Shown here: positions 35,601-44,230 of the stretch, in pieces
Layout: the number at the start of each line of letters is the position of its first letter
How positions within the stretch are numbered: position 1 is the stretch's first letter
Assembly: GCA_964036275.1 (NCBI GenBank)
Contig: OZ038437.1
Location: forward strand, 11,600,733 to 11,664,732
Origin: Litoditis marina
Lineage: Eukaryota; Nematoda; Chromadorea; Rhabditida; Rhabditidae
Length of the DNA stretch: 64,000 nt
Direction: 5' to 3'
The notes under the pieces: generated by a model
Told to the model about the DNA's origin: nothing
The model's input: only the letters and a program-made list of their open reading frames with translations
Database searches by the model: none
Program-made: the position numbers and the translations under genes

Positions 35601-38600
35601 CGAGGAAATTGAAGAAGATTCATCGCCAGTATTTCCAATTAGTTTGGGAAGAATCACTGTGGAAGAGGCCGACGAACATAATATGTGGGTTACGGTAATC
35701 GATTCCTTCAGTTTCTTCAGTTATAGGAATTTTGTAGTACTAGAAATTTGGGAATACCTCAAACTTTAAACGTATTTTAAGAATAGTGATTAAAGTATTT
35801 AGTGAACGGTGTGATTCTGGGAAGTAGTACAAAGTATTTGGACATCAAAATAACCCAAATAAAGACCGAACATGAAAGTTTGTGCCAGTTTACTTGTTCT
35901 CAATTAGTTGGCAGGCTGGCTAGGTGGTATGCTTATATTTTCAAAATACGGCTTGTTACTTCCACCCAGTAAGATTGAAATCTCGGTTCAAACGTTTTCA
36001 TTTGGGATACTGGTCTTTTTGAACTTGTGAACAAGTATATGGCCCGAATGTTAAACAATAAATTGGGAGAAATTTGTATAATTTCATTTTATTTGAGAAA
36101 TTTTCCAGAGTCATTTCCAAGCGCGGGGCCCCTCTGCTCTACATTGATCATCGGGAGTACAGGTGAGCTTCATTGTATTAACAATATTGTTTCAATAGTT
36201 CTCTGTTGGGTTACACATCAGATCTAAAGTAATGTGTAGTTTTGCAGTCTATGGTTTGTTCTATATCAAACTTCAGAGCGGTTCATAAATTGTGATGCGG
36301 TACAGTGGACCACTACAGTGCTCAAATTTGCGAATCCTGTGCACTCCCACCTCCGAGCGTCTCGATTTCTCATTTTCTGATATTCTTCACATCTGAATGA
36401 CCTATTTGATGTTTTTATCATTATCGATTTTTGCATAAAATCAATATTTCCAGACACGCGAACCCCGTGAAAAACGGTTACGCCTGGCGGTGTACCACCA
36501 AATCCTGTCACGGCCGCATGCTTGTGGAACACGGAAATCCGCACCCGGTTCTCGTACAGGAATGTGATCCTCATCCGCCCAAGAACAAATCGGTACGTCT
36601 TTTTATTGATTTATTTTTTGATCTCTCACTCCTCGCTTTTTCTGTATCGAAAACAGGCAGGTGAGGACAGTTATGCCTTATGCCGATATTAGCGAAAAAC
36701 GCGTCTGTTTTGTGAATTTTTCGGGTTTTTAGGACACTATTCTCTACTGTTGTAATATGTCGGCAGTCGGTATGATAGAGAGAAATGGTAGTCACAAAAG
36801 TTGACAAGTTTCAAGTTTTATATAAGTTTATATGAGTTCAGTTTTCTAAACACGTCGTTTTCAGGTTCGAAAAGCTGTGCAGTCTGTCCGTCTGTACAAG
36901 AGAAGGGGACTAAGTGCTGAGGAGGCGGTCCATGAGGCCAGAAAACATTTGAGTCCCGAGTTCGTTTTATTTAATTATTAGGTGTTCAACTAAATTTAAC
37001 GGTGGTACAAATGTGTATAAATATGTTCAAGTCCTTAAAGGGGGGGGGGGGGGGGAAGGAAAGCTAGTTTAGGTACCCCGGGGTAAAACGTGTGAACAGT
37101 ATGCAAAATAGGTTGGTTAGTTTGAATAAAAGATAGTATTTATGGGTTTCTCTCGAGCAGCTTTTTCATATTAACTTTCCTTTCTGTCCCCCTTAAGGCT
37201 ATCGTGTTAGAAGGATGGGGATTCGGGTTCCCGATCCGGCAAAATTGCATGTTTTCACCAATAGATATAGAAATTTAACTAATGGTCAGAATTTAAACAT
37301 TTCGCTTTGTTCACCCCTAACCTAATTTTTTTTCAGAGAACTCGCCGCTTTCCCTTCTCAGCAGGCTGCGCTGCGGTTCGCGCACCGGTCCGGCAAGTCA
37401 AAGGAGGCTCCGCCCACAACTTCAAATCAAGCCACGCCCACAAGTTCCCACGAAGCCACGCCCGTCAACGAGTTTCCAGCAATGACTTTCCTTTACGACT
37501 ACGCCAGGGAGAGGAAAGTTTTGGAGGTGCGGATGAAAGAAGAAGTGTGTTAATTATCAAGTCTGTGTGAGTTAGGTTTTTAGATTTTAGATGATAATTT
37601 GTGTTACGTAAAATTTGACGTTAGGAATTCAATGTTTTTCATTTTTTCTGCTTTGAGAGCATCCTTATCTCATGTTGTTAAGTTTCACGTAGAATTCAGG
37701 CATTGCGACCCTACCCTCTATTTTGTTCTCGTAGCTTAGTTCTTACATGTTTTCACGTCTCACGCTCGTTCTCACAGCTCACGTGATTTCCTTGTGTTTC
37801 TGTCTTTCTGGGGTACTCGGGTCGGGTCATGTTTTCATAACGTTGTCACGTTTTTTGCAAGGTTTATATTGTTGTCACGTTAATCAGTCCTATTTCCTGA
37901 CCTACCTCTGATATTCAGATGCCATGTTTTTGAAAACTCTTTTCCCAAGGTTCCAAACAAGAAAAGTCAAAACCGTTTTCACATCATCGTAAAGTTTTCA
38001 CTTGTATCACACGTGTTTCGTGACCACATACCAGTAAGGTCTGACTAAGCGACAAAAGGTAGTCCGTTTTCAGCTTCAAACACGTGAAAATTGATGATTT
38101 CGAACCGAATCTAGAGAAATTCTACCGTTTTCAGCAAAAAAGTAGTCCTTTTTCGAATTTTTCTGAATATGTTCGTGATCTACCGTTCATTTCCACGATC
38201 TGGTTGTGCAGCTGCTTTCGCTTTTCCATCTCGTCCTTATATCTGCCAATCAGAACTCGGAAAAAGTCGGTGGTTCGCGATTCCAACATTAGACGAACCT
38301 GGAATTGTTTTATTATTCTTCCAAAAGTTTTGAGCACGTGTCGTCACGCGTGTAGGTCACGTGAAATAGAATTTTCTCTCGATAGTTGTATACGAAAGAG
38401 GTACTGATAGTCTATGTGATGATTTTGTATTTTCTAGTTTGTCACGTTTTTGTGACTATTGAAATCCAATACGTGTTGTAATAATTTGTTACGTTTTTTG
38501 GCGACGGGTGGTTTTTTTCCACATGTCTCCGTTATCTGAATTGTTCTGTTAGTACATGATTTTGTGAATGAACCATTGTTTTTCTATATTGCTTTGTTAT

Positions 38601-41600
38601 GTGTTGAAAAGGCATTAAAATGATAAAAGTTAAATTTTGGAATTTCAAAAATACCTCTGACATGCACACGGAGAATGCTTCTTTGGTGTCGAGTGCTAGT
38701 TGACGCAGTTCGTTCTGAAAAGGTTTCAGATAAGTTTTCAGAACAAACTTGAATCTTGAATCTCAGAAAATATGGTAAGCCTCTGCGATTGACTATTACA
38801 AAAGCGAGAGATCGTGTAAATCAATGAGACGCAGACAATGACAGTCTGCGTCTCTCTAACTTGCACACTGTCTCGTCGAGGCAGCTACAAACCTGACCGA
38901 TTAGTTGGTTAGGAATTTTGAAAAATTTTGAATTTCGATGTTCAAACCAACCTTTTCGTTTCTCAATTCCTCGGCCACTCGTTTCACTTTTTTCAGATGA
39001 GCTTCGTCGACCATTTTTCGAGCCAGCTGGTGATAGGGTTTGATCTCGTCGATTTCACTGAAAGCGTGGATGGGTTGTAGTTTGAACTCGATCAATAATT
39101 GACGAATCTAACCGCCAAACTTCAATAGTGGTTCTTTTTTTTCAAAATTTATTCCCTCTTGCTACAGAATGTTTAGGTTTCCGTACAGGGAAAGCAGACA
39201 GACAAGGTGAATTTGTTCCCAGACGTTTGTAGTTTGGTTATGGGGTAGGTTGTTAATCGAGTGGAAAATTTGGAGTTTTCCGAGTTTTCGAAAATTCGAG
39301 TTTCGAGTTTTTCGAGTGGTGAAATTCTCGAGTTTTTCGAGTTTCGAGTTTTTCGAGTCCTCAAATTTTCGAGTTCGAGTTTTGTTTTGAACAACCCTAT
39401 TATGGGGGCATATTAGACTAAATTCGAGGATCGTGCTTAAGAATCAAACTACAATTCGAATTCGGTCAGTCGAATGGTCGAAAAGTTCCAGGTCTTCCCA
39501 AACTTTCTCGCTTCCAGAACTGACCACGGAATATCGGTGGAAGCAACGTTTTGTTGAATGGAAAAACCCAGTTAGTCTTTTTAGTCTCTAAAATCAGAAA
39601 ATCCAATGGAAAGACAATTGTACTGTGGCAATTCACGTAGGAATGATCTAGACTACGCCCACCAGGTTCTAAACAGATCAAAACCAGTTTTTAAACAGGT
39701 CAAAACTTCTGCTGTGTTTAACGGATCAAACTATAAACCACCTCGTCAGCCTATCCTCCGTCATGTTTCGTCGGGTGCATGAATATATCAAAACTTCTGC
39801 TGTGTGTGTCCGATCAAACTACAATTTACTGATCAAACTACAAACAACACAATATTCCACGCACCTTGTGAGCCTGTCCTCCGTCATGTCGCTCTCATAG
39901 TCCTCATCCGTCTCCGTGAGCTGCGCGAGTTTCGCGACGCGCTGCGACGTCGCCAGCGCCTGCTTCAATCGATAATTTTCCTCGCTCAAATTGCCAAAGT
40001 CGAGCGACAGTACTGAAATCCCCTTCAGTATTTGACTACGACTCACATAGGAAGCCCGTCTTCCTGCAAACACCACGTAACCACACGCAACACAACACGA
40101 CAACTGGTGAATTCCATCCCGAATCGAATCTTCCCGAACCAAAACCTAACCGATTATGTCCGAACCAGTTGGTTCGTTCTAGAACCGAAACAAGTTTTGG
40201 TCAACTGGTTTGATTCAATATGTGTTGAAGTACGCAAACGGTTCGATTTCTCACCGAACCAACTGGTTCGGGAAGCATCGGTTCGGTTTTGGTTCGGGAG
40301 GAGTCGGTTCGGGAAGAAATTTGCCACGACAAGTACAATGGAAGTAAATTGAATAGTCACGTGAAGTTAGTGATGAAGCATCATGCACTTTTTCAGTGCA
40401 CGTTTCTGAGTTCTGCTGTGTTGAACATGTTTCACGTGACTGTGCAGTTTACTAACAGTACATAATATAGTGGACGACCATTGTTTAGTTGTAGTTTGAT
40501 CTGTTGACCGAAAAGTGAAGTGACCAAACTACGAACCCGGCGGGATAGAGCAACATATACCGTTGAATTGCTTTGGGAAGAGCGAGCCCTATAGAGGATG
40601 CCAAATTTATATACTTTTTTTTCCTATCGGAATCGAACCTGCGAGGAAAATAGTTGTAGCAGGACGCTAACCACTGCGCTATTAGGGGACATTTCCGGCA
40701 AGCTTTGCAATCAAGGACATGTGTGCTGACACAGCGGAAAGTGAGATATACAGTACCCTCCCGCCTCTCCGCTGGCGACCACTATTTGGGCCGTGCGCAG
40801 AAATATCTCGACTTCCAGAGCTCCCCGCGTCTCCCTATGTGTACGCTGTTCATTCGCTCTCGGGATGTGAGAGGTTTGTGAAATAGTGGGTAAACCGAGA
40901 GACGCAGGATGGGATCAGAAACGCGGGATGTTCTAGCACGCGAACGGGATGGTCAAAACGGTTAAAGTCTGGACATTTTCCAAAAATACCCCAATGTTTA
41001 CCCCTTCCCTAGAATAATTTTTAGTGGGGAACTACATCAGAATTGTAGTTTGCCCTACGAATGCAGTAGAGTTGGAATTGAAACAGAGGTGACCCATACC
41101 AAAAACAACAGAAAAATATCTACCCAAAATTATCACCTATAGGAGCATTTCTGTTTCTTACGTCCCATTACAAAAATCCTCATTAAGATTCACCTCTTTG
41201 TACGGAAAATAGGTAAATAGGGCATTCGGTTTGGTACTATTACCTTAAACTCAGATTATCTGCGATATATTGTTCCACAACTCAAACTAGACAATTTCTG
41301 CGTTACTGTGTAGTTCGACTGGTGACCTTGTAACTACTATGAAAGTGAAAACAGAAATTTTCATGGCCGTACAATGTATAATTGTGGGTGGTGACGCTCA
41401 ATGACAAAATGTAAAAAAAAATTGCTGAACCAAATGACACACGTTTCAAAATGAAAAAGAAGCATGCCAGGTTTCAGTCTTTTCCACGCACTGCGTGACT
41501 TTAAAGGCGAACACAACACTAACAAAACAACATATTAGTGTAACAAAATTACATACGTCAATGTAACGGAAAATATAGTCGTCGCCAACGGAAAGGCGGG

Positions 41601-42434
41601 AGGATACTGTATATCTCACTTTCCCCTGTGTACACACACTTCGATTCCAAAGCTTATCTGTTATGTGCTCTAATAGCGCAGTGGTTAGCGCCTTGCTACG
41701 AAACTTTTGCTTGAAGGTTCCGTTCCGGCGAGAGACAATAGTTTATAAACTTGGCACCCCCTATAACTCAATTTGTACTCCACAACATGGTATGGGGCTC
41801 GTTTATTCCAACGCATGAATGAACTCTGTACGTTGCCCTAACCCCCGGTGTTTGTAGTTTGATCCTATTGTTTTCTGTCGAAATACGTGAACGAGTTCAA
41901 ACTACAAACCAGGATTGTAAGTCCCATTCAAAAGATTTTGGCTGACCTTGAATAAATTCCTCCATATTGTGTATTCTGCCTTCTTGTTCATCTATTATGT
42001 CCTCTAAGTTTCGTAATAATCGATCTTTTGTCTGAAACATGTAGTTCGATCGAATTATTTATGGCCTTATAAAAAATTGTTTTTTTTTTATTAAAATATG
42101 AAAAAGTTCTGCGATACATTCCCATTGGTCACTTCAGAAATGTATAAAGTTGTCGCGCAAAAGTGTTCTGAACGGAAATTACGTAATTTCATGGACCCGG
42201 AAGTTCCTAAACATACTGTAGAAGTCTCAATAAAATTGAAAACAACTATACCTATGAATATAGATTGAAAAAAATACTATTTAATTTAAATGGAATGAAG
42301 ATAAATAACTATATATTCAAATATACCTCCAAATGTGTCTCTAATATTCTCATCTGTAGTCGCAGATTGACCACCTCCACCTCGTGTATGTATTTACACT
42401 GTTGAAAGTAGTCCGAATCCGAGGCGGACTCCAT
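28107..42434 (-). CDS. Kinesin-14-type C-terminal motor protein, 16 exons
   Basis: Exons (high to low): 42327-42434, 41947-42031, 39865-40012, 38952-39057, 38655-38714, 38184-38298, 32708-32874, 32309-32413, 30818-30948, 30575-30716, 30050-30152, 29534-29627, 29183-29286, 28738-28849, 28396-28452 and 28107-28149. All phases fit and give 559 aa. Residues 1-206 are charged and Leu-rich, consistent with a coiled-coil stalk. The motor begins at [11 protein letters not shown] (208-218) after an EMNG neck, the junction typical of minus-end kinesin-14. The P-loop is GHTGSGKT (287-294; usual GQTGSGKT), switch I is NMESSRSH (397-404) and switch II is DLAGSE (430-435). Also present are [14 protein letters not shown] and NFAEKIGN. 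The tail after the motor is short and Ser/Arg-rich. The expected role is ATP-driven microtubule sliding or bundling in spindles, as for C. elegans KLP-15/16. A TTTTGTAG upstream of ATG may be a spliced-leader site. The orthologue is unassigned. Confidence 0.93.
31354..31650 (+). CDS. Possible small secreted or membrane ORF in a kinesin intron
   Basis: A 98-codon ATG ORF lies opposite to the kinesin in intron 8. It starts [19 protein letters not shown] followed by DGLPQC, resembling a signal peptide with a cleavage region. Further hydrophobic stretches follow ([16 protein letters not shown]). An internal duplication gives [10 protein letters not shown]. There is no splice or homology support. 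AT-rich DNA easily gives Phe/Leu-rich ORFs, so this is a weak call. Confidence 0.2.
   Translation: MFTYLLFLCFCFLFWLSIVDGLPQCFSQCGLEFNVVFLENRLVRKNTWLVRKITVFYIKLVTCCLPFVLLTWKSKYGSVFFIEVGVPQLSSMKLFDGR
31903..32013. repeat. Cluster of GGTAACC palindromes
   Basis: CAGGTAACCTAACC, TTTCAGGTTACC, GGTAACCGGTTGGTAACC and AACCGGTTACCTG occur within about 110 bp of kinesin intron 8 and fold on each other. Related GGGTAACCTGAAAAAGGTTAC is at about 8148-8167. It is probably a short foldback element. Confidence 0.5.
32563..32770 (-). repeat. Duplicated end of a kinesin exon with splice donor, split by a CT microsatellite
   Basis: The end of the exon coding [13 protein letters not shown] and its donor (CAG|GTAGAT, exon end 32708) is repeated 145 bp downstream in transcript order (CAG|GTAAAC at 32563). 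The second copy codes nearly the same peptide. Between them is a CT/GA dinucleotide tract (about 32632-32698). Reading through from the first copy passes the GA tract and stops before reaching the second donor, so only the first donor yields an intact motor. It joins in phase to the P-loop exon. Confidence 0.75.
33322..33472. repeat. Copy of the GTGTGCAGGTCAGAGAGAC foldback
   Basis: ACAATTCCCAGCCAATTGGC at the left mirrors GTAGCTGGCCAATCG at the right. Inner AGAGAGTGTGCAGGTCAGAG pairs with TGACCTGCACACCTTCTCTC. It is located between the kinesin motor exon and the FLYWCH start. The 112-codon + ORF across it is a shadow. Confidence 0.6.
33607..37553 (+). CDS. Two-domain FLYWCH zinc-finger protein, nested in kinesin intron
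   Basis: Exons are 33607-33761, 33988-34041, 34340-34484, 35539-35684, 36109-36162, 36454-36592, 36865-36959 and 37337-37553; phases fit and give 334 aa. Two FLYWCH domains are each coded by a paired short and long exon. Domain 1 covers about 53-112 ([21 protein letters not shown] at 81-83, C88, C107, H110). Domain 2 covers about 168-227 ([21 protein letters not shown] at 196-198, C203, C222, H225). Nematode FLH proteins of this class bind DNA and repress microRNA genes; that role is by analogy. A C-terminal [13 protein letters not shown] follows a basic helix ([20 protein letters not shown]), then a Thr/Pro-rich segment. The last GT donor (CCCGA|GTTCGT) is weak. If it is unused, the protein ends EFVLFNY. 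GTTTCAG six bases before ATG may be a trans-splice acceptor. Confidence 0.88.
34650..34812. repeat. Diverged foldback element in FLYWCH intron
   Basis: Relative of 12750-12902: GAGAGACGCAGGATGGGATG, then CGGGATGTTCTAGCATACG at the right end. The left arm (GCATCCCGGTAACATTCCGG) is decayed. Confidence 0.5.
35099..35474. mobile_element. Palindromic MITE interrupted by a second element
   Basis: The outer arms (AAAGTAGGACGTTTATGTGG ... AATCGCCCTTCTTTAA) are the same family as 4243-4366. At 35214-35457 it is broken by a 244-bp element with ends CAGGGATGACC / GGTCATCCCTG. The 8-bp sequence TAATCGCC flanks the inner element on both sides (35206-35213 and 35458-35465). An 8-bp duplication with CAGGG-type ends is typical of hAT superfamily elements. 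The nest lies in an intron of the FLYWCH gene. Confidence 0.8.
37040..37055 (+). repeat. Poly-G tract (16 G)
   Basis: Sixteen consecutive G lie in the final FLYWCH intron. A 12-C tract occurs at 16170-16181, and a G17/C12 pair at 49114-49154. Long mono-G tracts are a known feature of Caenorhabditis genomes and can form G-quadruplexes. Confidence 0.85.
40118..40320. repeat. Second GGTTCGG inverted-repeat element
   Basis: CGAATCTTCCCGAACCAAAA and CCGAACCAGTTGGTTCG at the left pair with GTTCGGGAAGCATCGGTTCGG and GGTTCGGGAGGAGTCGG at the right. It is related to 2910-3225 and lies in kinesin intron 2. Confidence 0.65.
40591..40785 (-). repeat. tRNA-derived repeat, copy 5
   Basis: On the minus strand it has CGCCAGCGGAGAGGCGGG, CACTTTCCGCTGTGTCAGC, the A-box TAGCGCAGTGG, the D-stem partner TTAGCG, a perfect B-box GGTTCGATTCC and the tail AAATTTGGCA. 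It lies in kinesin intron 2. Confidence 0.75.
40800..40942. repeat. Diverged foldback element beside the tRNA-derived repeat
   Basis: Right end: GAGAGACGCAGGATGGGATC, then GCGGGATGTTCTAGCACGCG. The left arm has GAGCTCCCCGCGTCTCCC. It is of the same family as 12750-12902 and directly abuts copy 5. Confidence 0.5.
41576..41764 (+). repeat. tRNA-derived repeat, copy 6
   Basis: TATAGTCGTCGCCAACGG, GGCGGGAGGATACTGTATAT, A-box TAGCGCAGTGG with TTAGCGCC, B-box slightly changed (GGTTCCGTTCC), tail GTTTATAAACTTGGCAC, end CCCTATA. It is about 190 bp and lies in kinesin intron 2, opposite to the gene. Confidence 0.75.
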
Positions 42435-43906
42435 TTTGATCTACAAAAGTCGATATTTGAGGAAAAGTTTGGAGTTTCTTCTACGAATTCGATATTGAGA
42501 CAATTATGATCTACAAAATCGACCTTCAGAAAAATTGGAAGTCACTTGATCTACAGAAATCAAGTGATCGTATGTAATTAGTTTGGTTCTAATGTGAGTT
42601 TCACAATGTAGTATTATAATGCCGTTTATACTCTTACAAGAGATATTTATCCAAAAGCTATATGTTTCTGGTTATTTATTTGGTTTTTACAAACGTAATT
42701 TTCCCCAATATATTTAAAACATAAACTAGCGAAAGTTGAAAAGAGTGAAACACCTGTAATTGCTTGTTGTGGACTGTCATTGAGAACTAGTTACACAACA
42801 ATCATACAAGGCTTACGCGAGAAAAAGTGAAGTGAGGACGAAAAAGTAAACTAAATGGTCGGTCGATTACTACTTTTGTTCAGCTTTCAGCTGCGTTCAG
42901 CAAAAGTTGGAATAGGTGGTGTACAAAAGAAATGAAAATTAAACCAAATAAATGTTAGGAAAAAGCAGTTGCGTGAAATATGGTAAAATGTATAGCAATT
43001 TTTATGTGGAAAGCAACAAAAAGGTAAGTGAGGACAGAAAAGGAAACTAAATAGTTTGTCGATTACTACTTTTTCGTCGAGGAAATCTGAATAAGTGGAT
43101 GAGGAGAGTGTAAAGAGACACTGAACTGTGTTACAAATAGTTTACCACAAAAAATTAAGTTACGTCGGAATAGTAAAACAATGGTTGGTCGATTAATACA
43201 TTTTCTCCAGCTTTCAGTCTGCGCTCAGCACGATTAGAAGTTGGTAGTCTATAAAAAGTCAAGTCAAGAAACACTAAACTGTGTTTACTCACTGTTTAAC
43301 ACACAAAAAAAGGTGAGGACGGGGACGACAAAGTAAACCAAATGCTGAGAAAGGTAGGAAATACACAAGTAAAACTTGAGTGAAAAACTCTAAAGAATGT
43401 AAAACGGACGTTTTGTAGTGGGGACAAGGAACATACTCAAGGTGAATGAGATTCTAGAAATGACAAAACGCTTGTAGTTTGTAGTTTAGTGTTCAACCAC
43501 ATCAGAATGCTTTTTTATGCTCATTAGTTCATCAAGTTGTGGGTGCTCGAGGGTGCTCCAAATACTGCTGCTAGATGTGAAGATGAAAGAGGTTTTATTG
43601 GGAATCTCTCAACTTTTTTTCACTCACGAGGAACAAAAAGCACAAATATCAAGAAACTTCTCGGAAGATCAAAATTGACCACAGAGACATCAGTACGATT
43701 AATGAGACATTTGTCCGGGGAAACCTCTCTCGAAATAAAGAATCAGGGTGGTAGCTAAAAACAAAATGAAGGAATGAAAATCGATAGAGCATAGTTATTA
43801 GAAACACAATTTTTCGATTTGATTGAATCAAATTGCAGGAAGAGAATTGTGAAACAGTTGGTCCGAACTGCTGTGTTTGTAGTTTGATCGATTCATGAAG
43901 TTTGTG
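42435..43906. repeat. Upstream region of the kinesin with degenerate tandem repeats
   Basis: No gene is supported. From about 42825 to 43370 a degenerate unit of roughly 150-190 bp recurs. Its marks are GTGAGGACGAAAAAGTAAAC, GTCGATTACTACTTTT and AGCTTTCAGCTGCGTTCAGC, seen near 42835, 43025, 43160 and 43312. The kinesin promoter should lie near 42440-42800, but I see no distinctive motif. Confidence 0.5.
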
Positions 43907-44230
43907 CAGATTAGGTTACAGATCGGACATGCTCATTCTTCACATAGGATTATTGCATAGGAAGACACACTCTTCAGCGAAGTCTTGCCTTCTAGAGACA
44001 ATATTTGTACAAAACACATACAAAGTCAAATCGTGGTAATTAATAAAACTGATTGGCAAATGCTGTGATTGTAGTTTGATCACACAGTCTGGGAGTTCTC
44101 TGCAGTTTCAGCAGATTAAACTACACACTACAAGTAGGACACGATCACCCTCTTTATAGGACTGTTGCATAGGAAGACACGCTCTTCAGCGAAGTCCTGC
44201 CTTTTCGGGACAATATTTGCGCAAGAGATA
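43907..44230 (+). repeat. Two tandem copies of a 195-bp unit
   Basis: GCATAGGAAGACACACTCTT, CAGCGAAGTCTTGCC and GGACAATATTTG appear at about 43957-44010 and again at 44168-44220. The flanking TAGTTTGATC / GATTAAACTAC strings are also shared. The copies have about 85-90% identity by eye. Confidence 0.6.

Noticed and set aside
35905..35990. tRNA gene-like string (GGCTAGGTGGTATGC ... GGTTCAAACG)
   Set aside because: The cloverleaf cannot be completed by eye and the B-box is imperfect; at most a decayed tRNA pseudogene.
36865..36981. FLYWCH gene ending at EFVLFNY-stop (TAG near 36980)
   Set aside because: Splicing at CCCGA|GTTCGT joins in phase to 37337-37553 and gives a longer, well-composed C-terminus; kept only as a possible alternative end.
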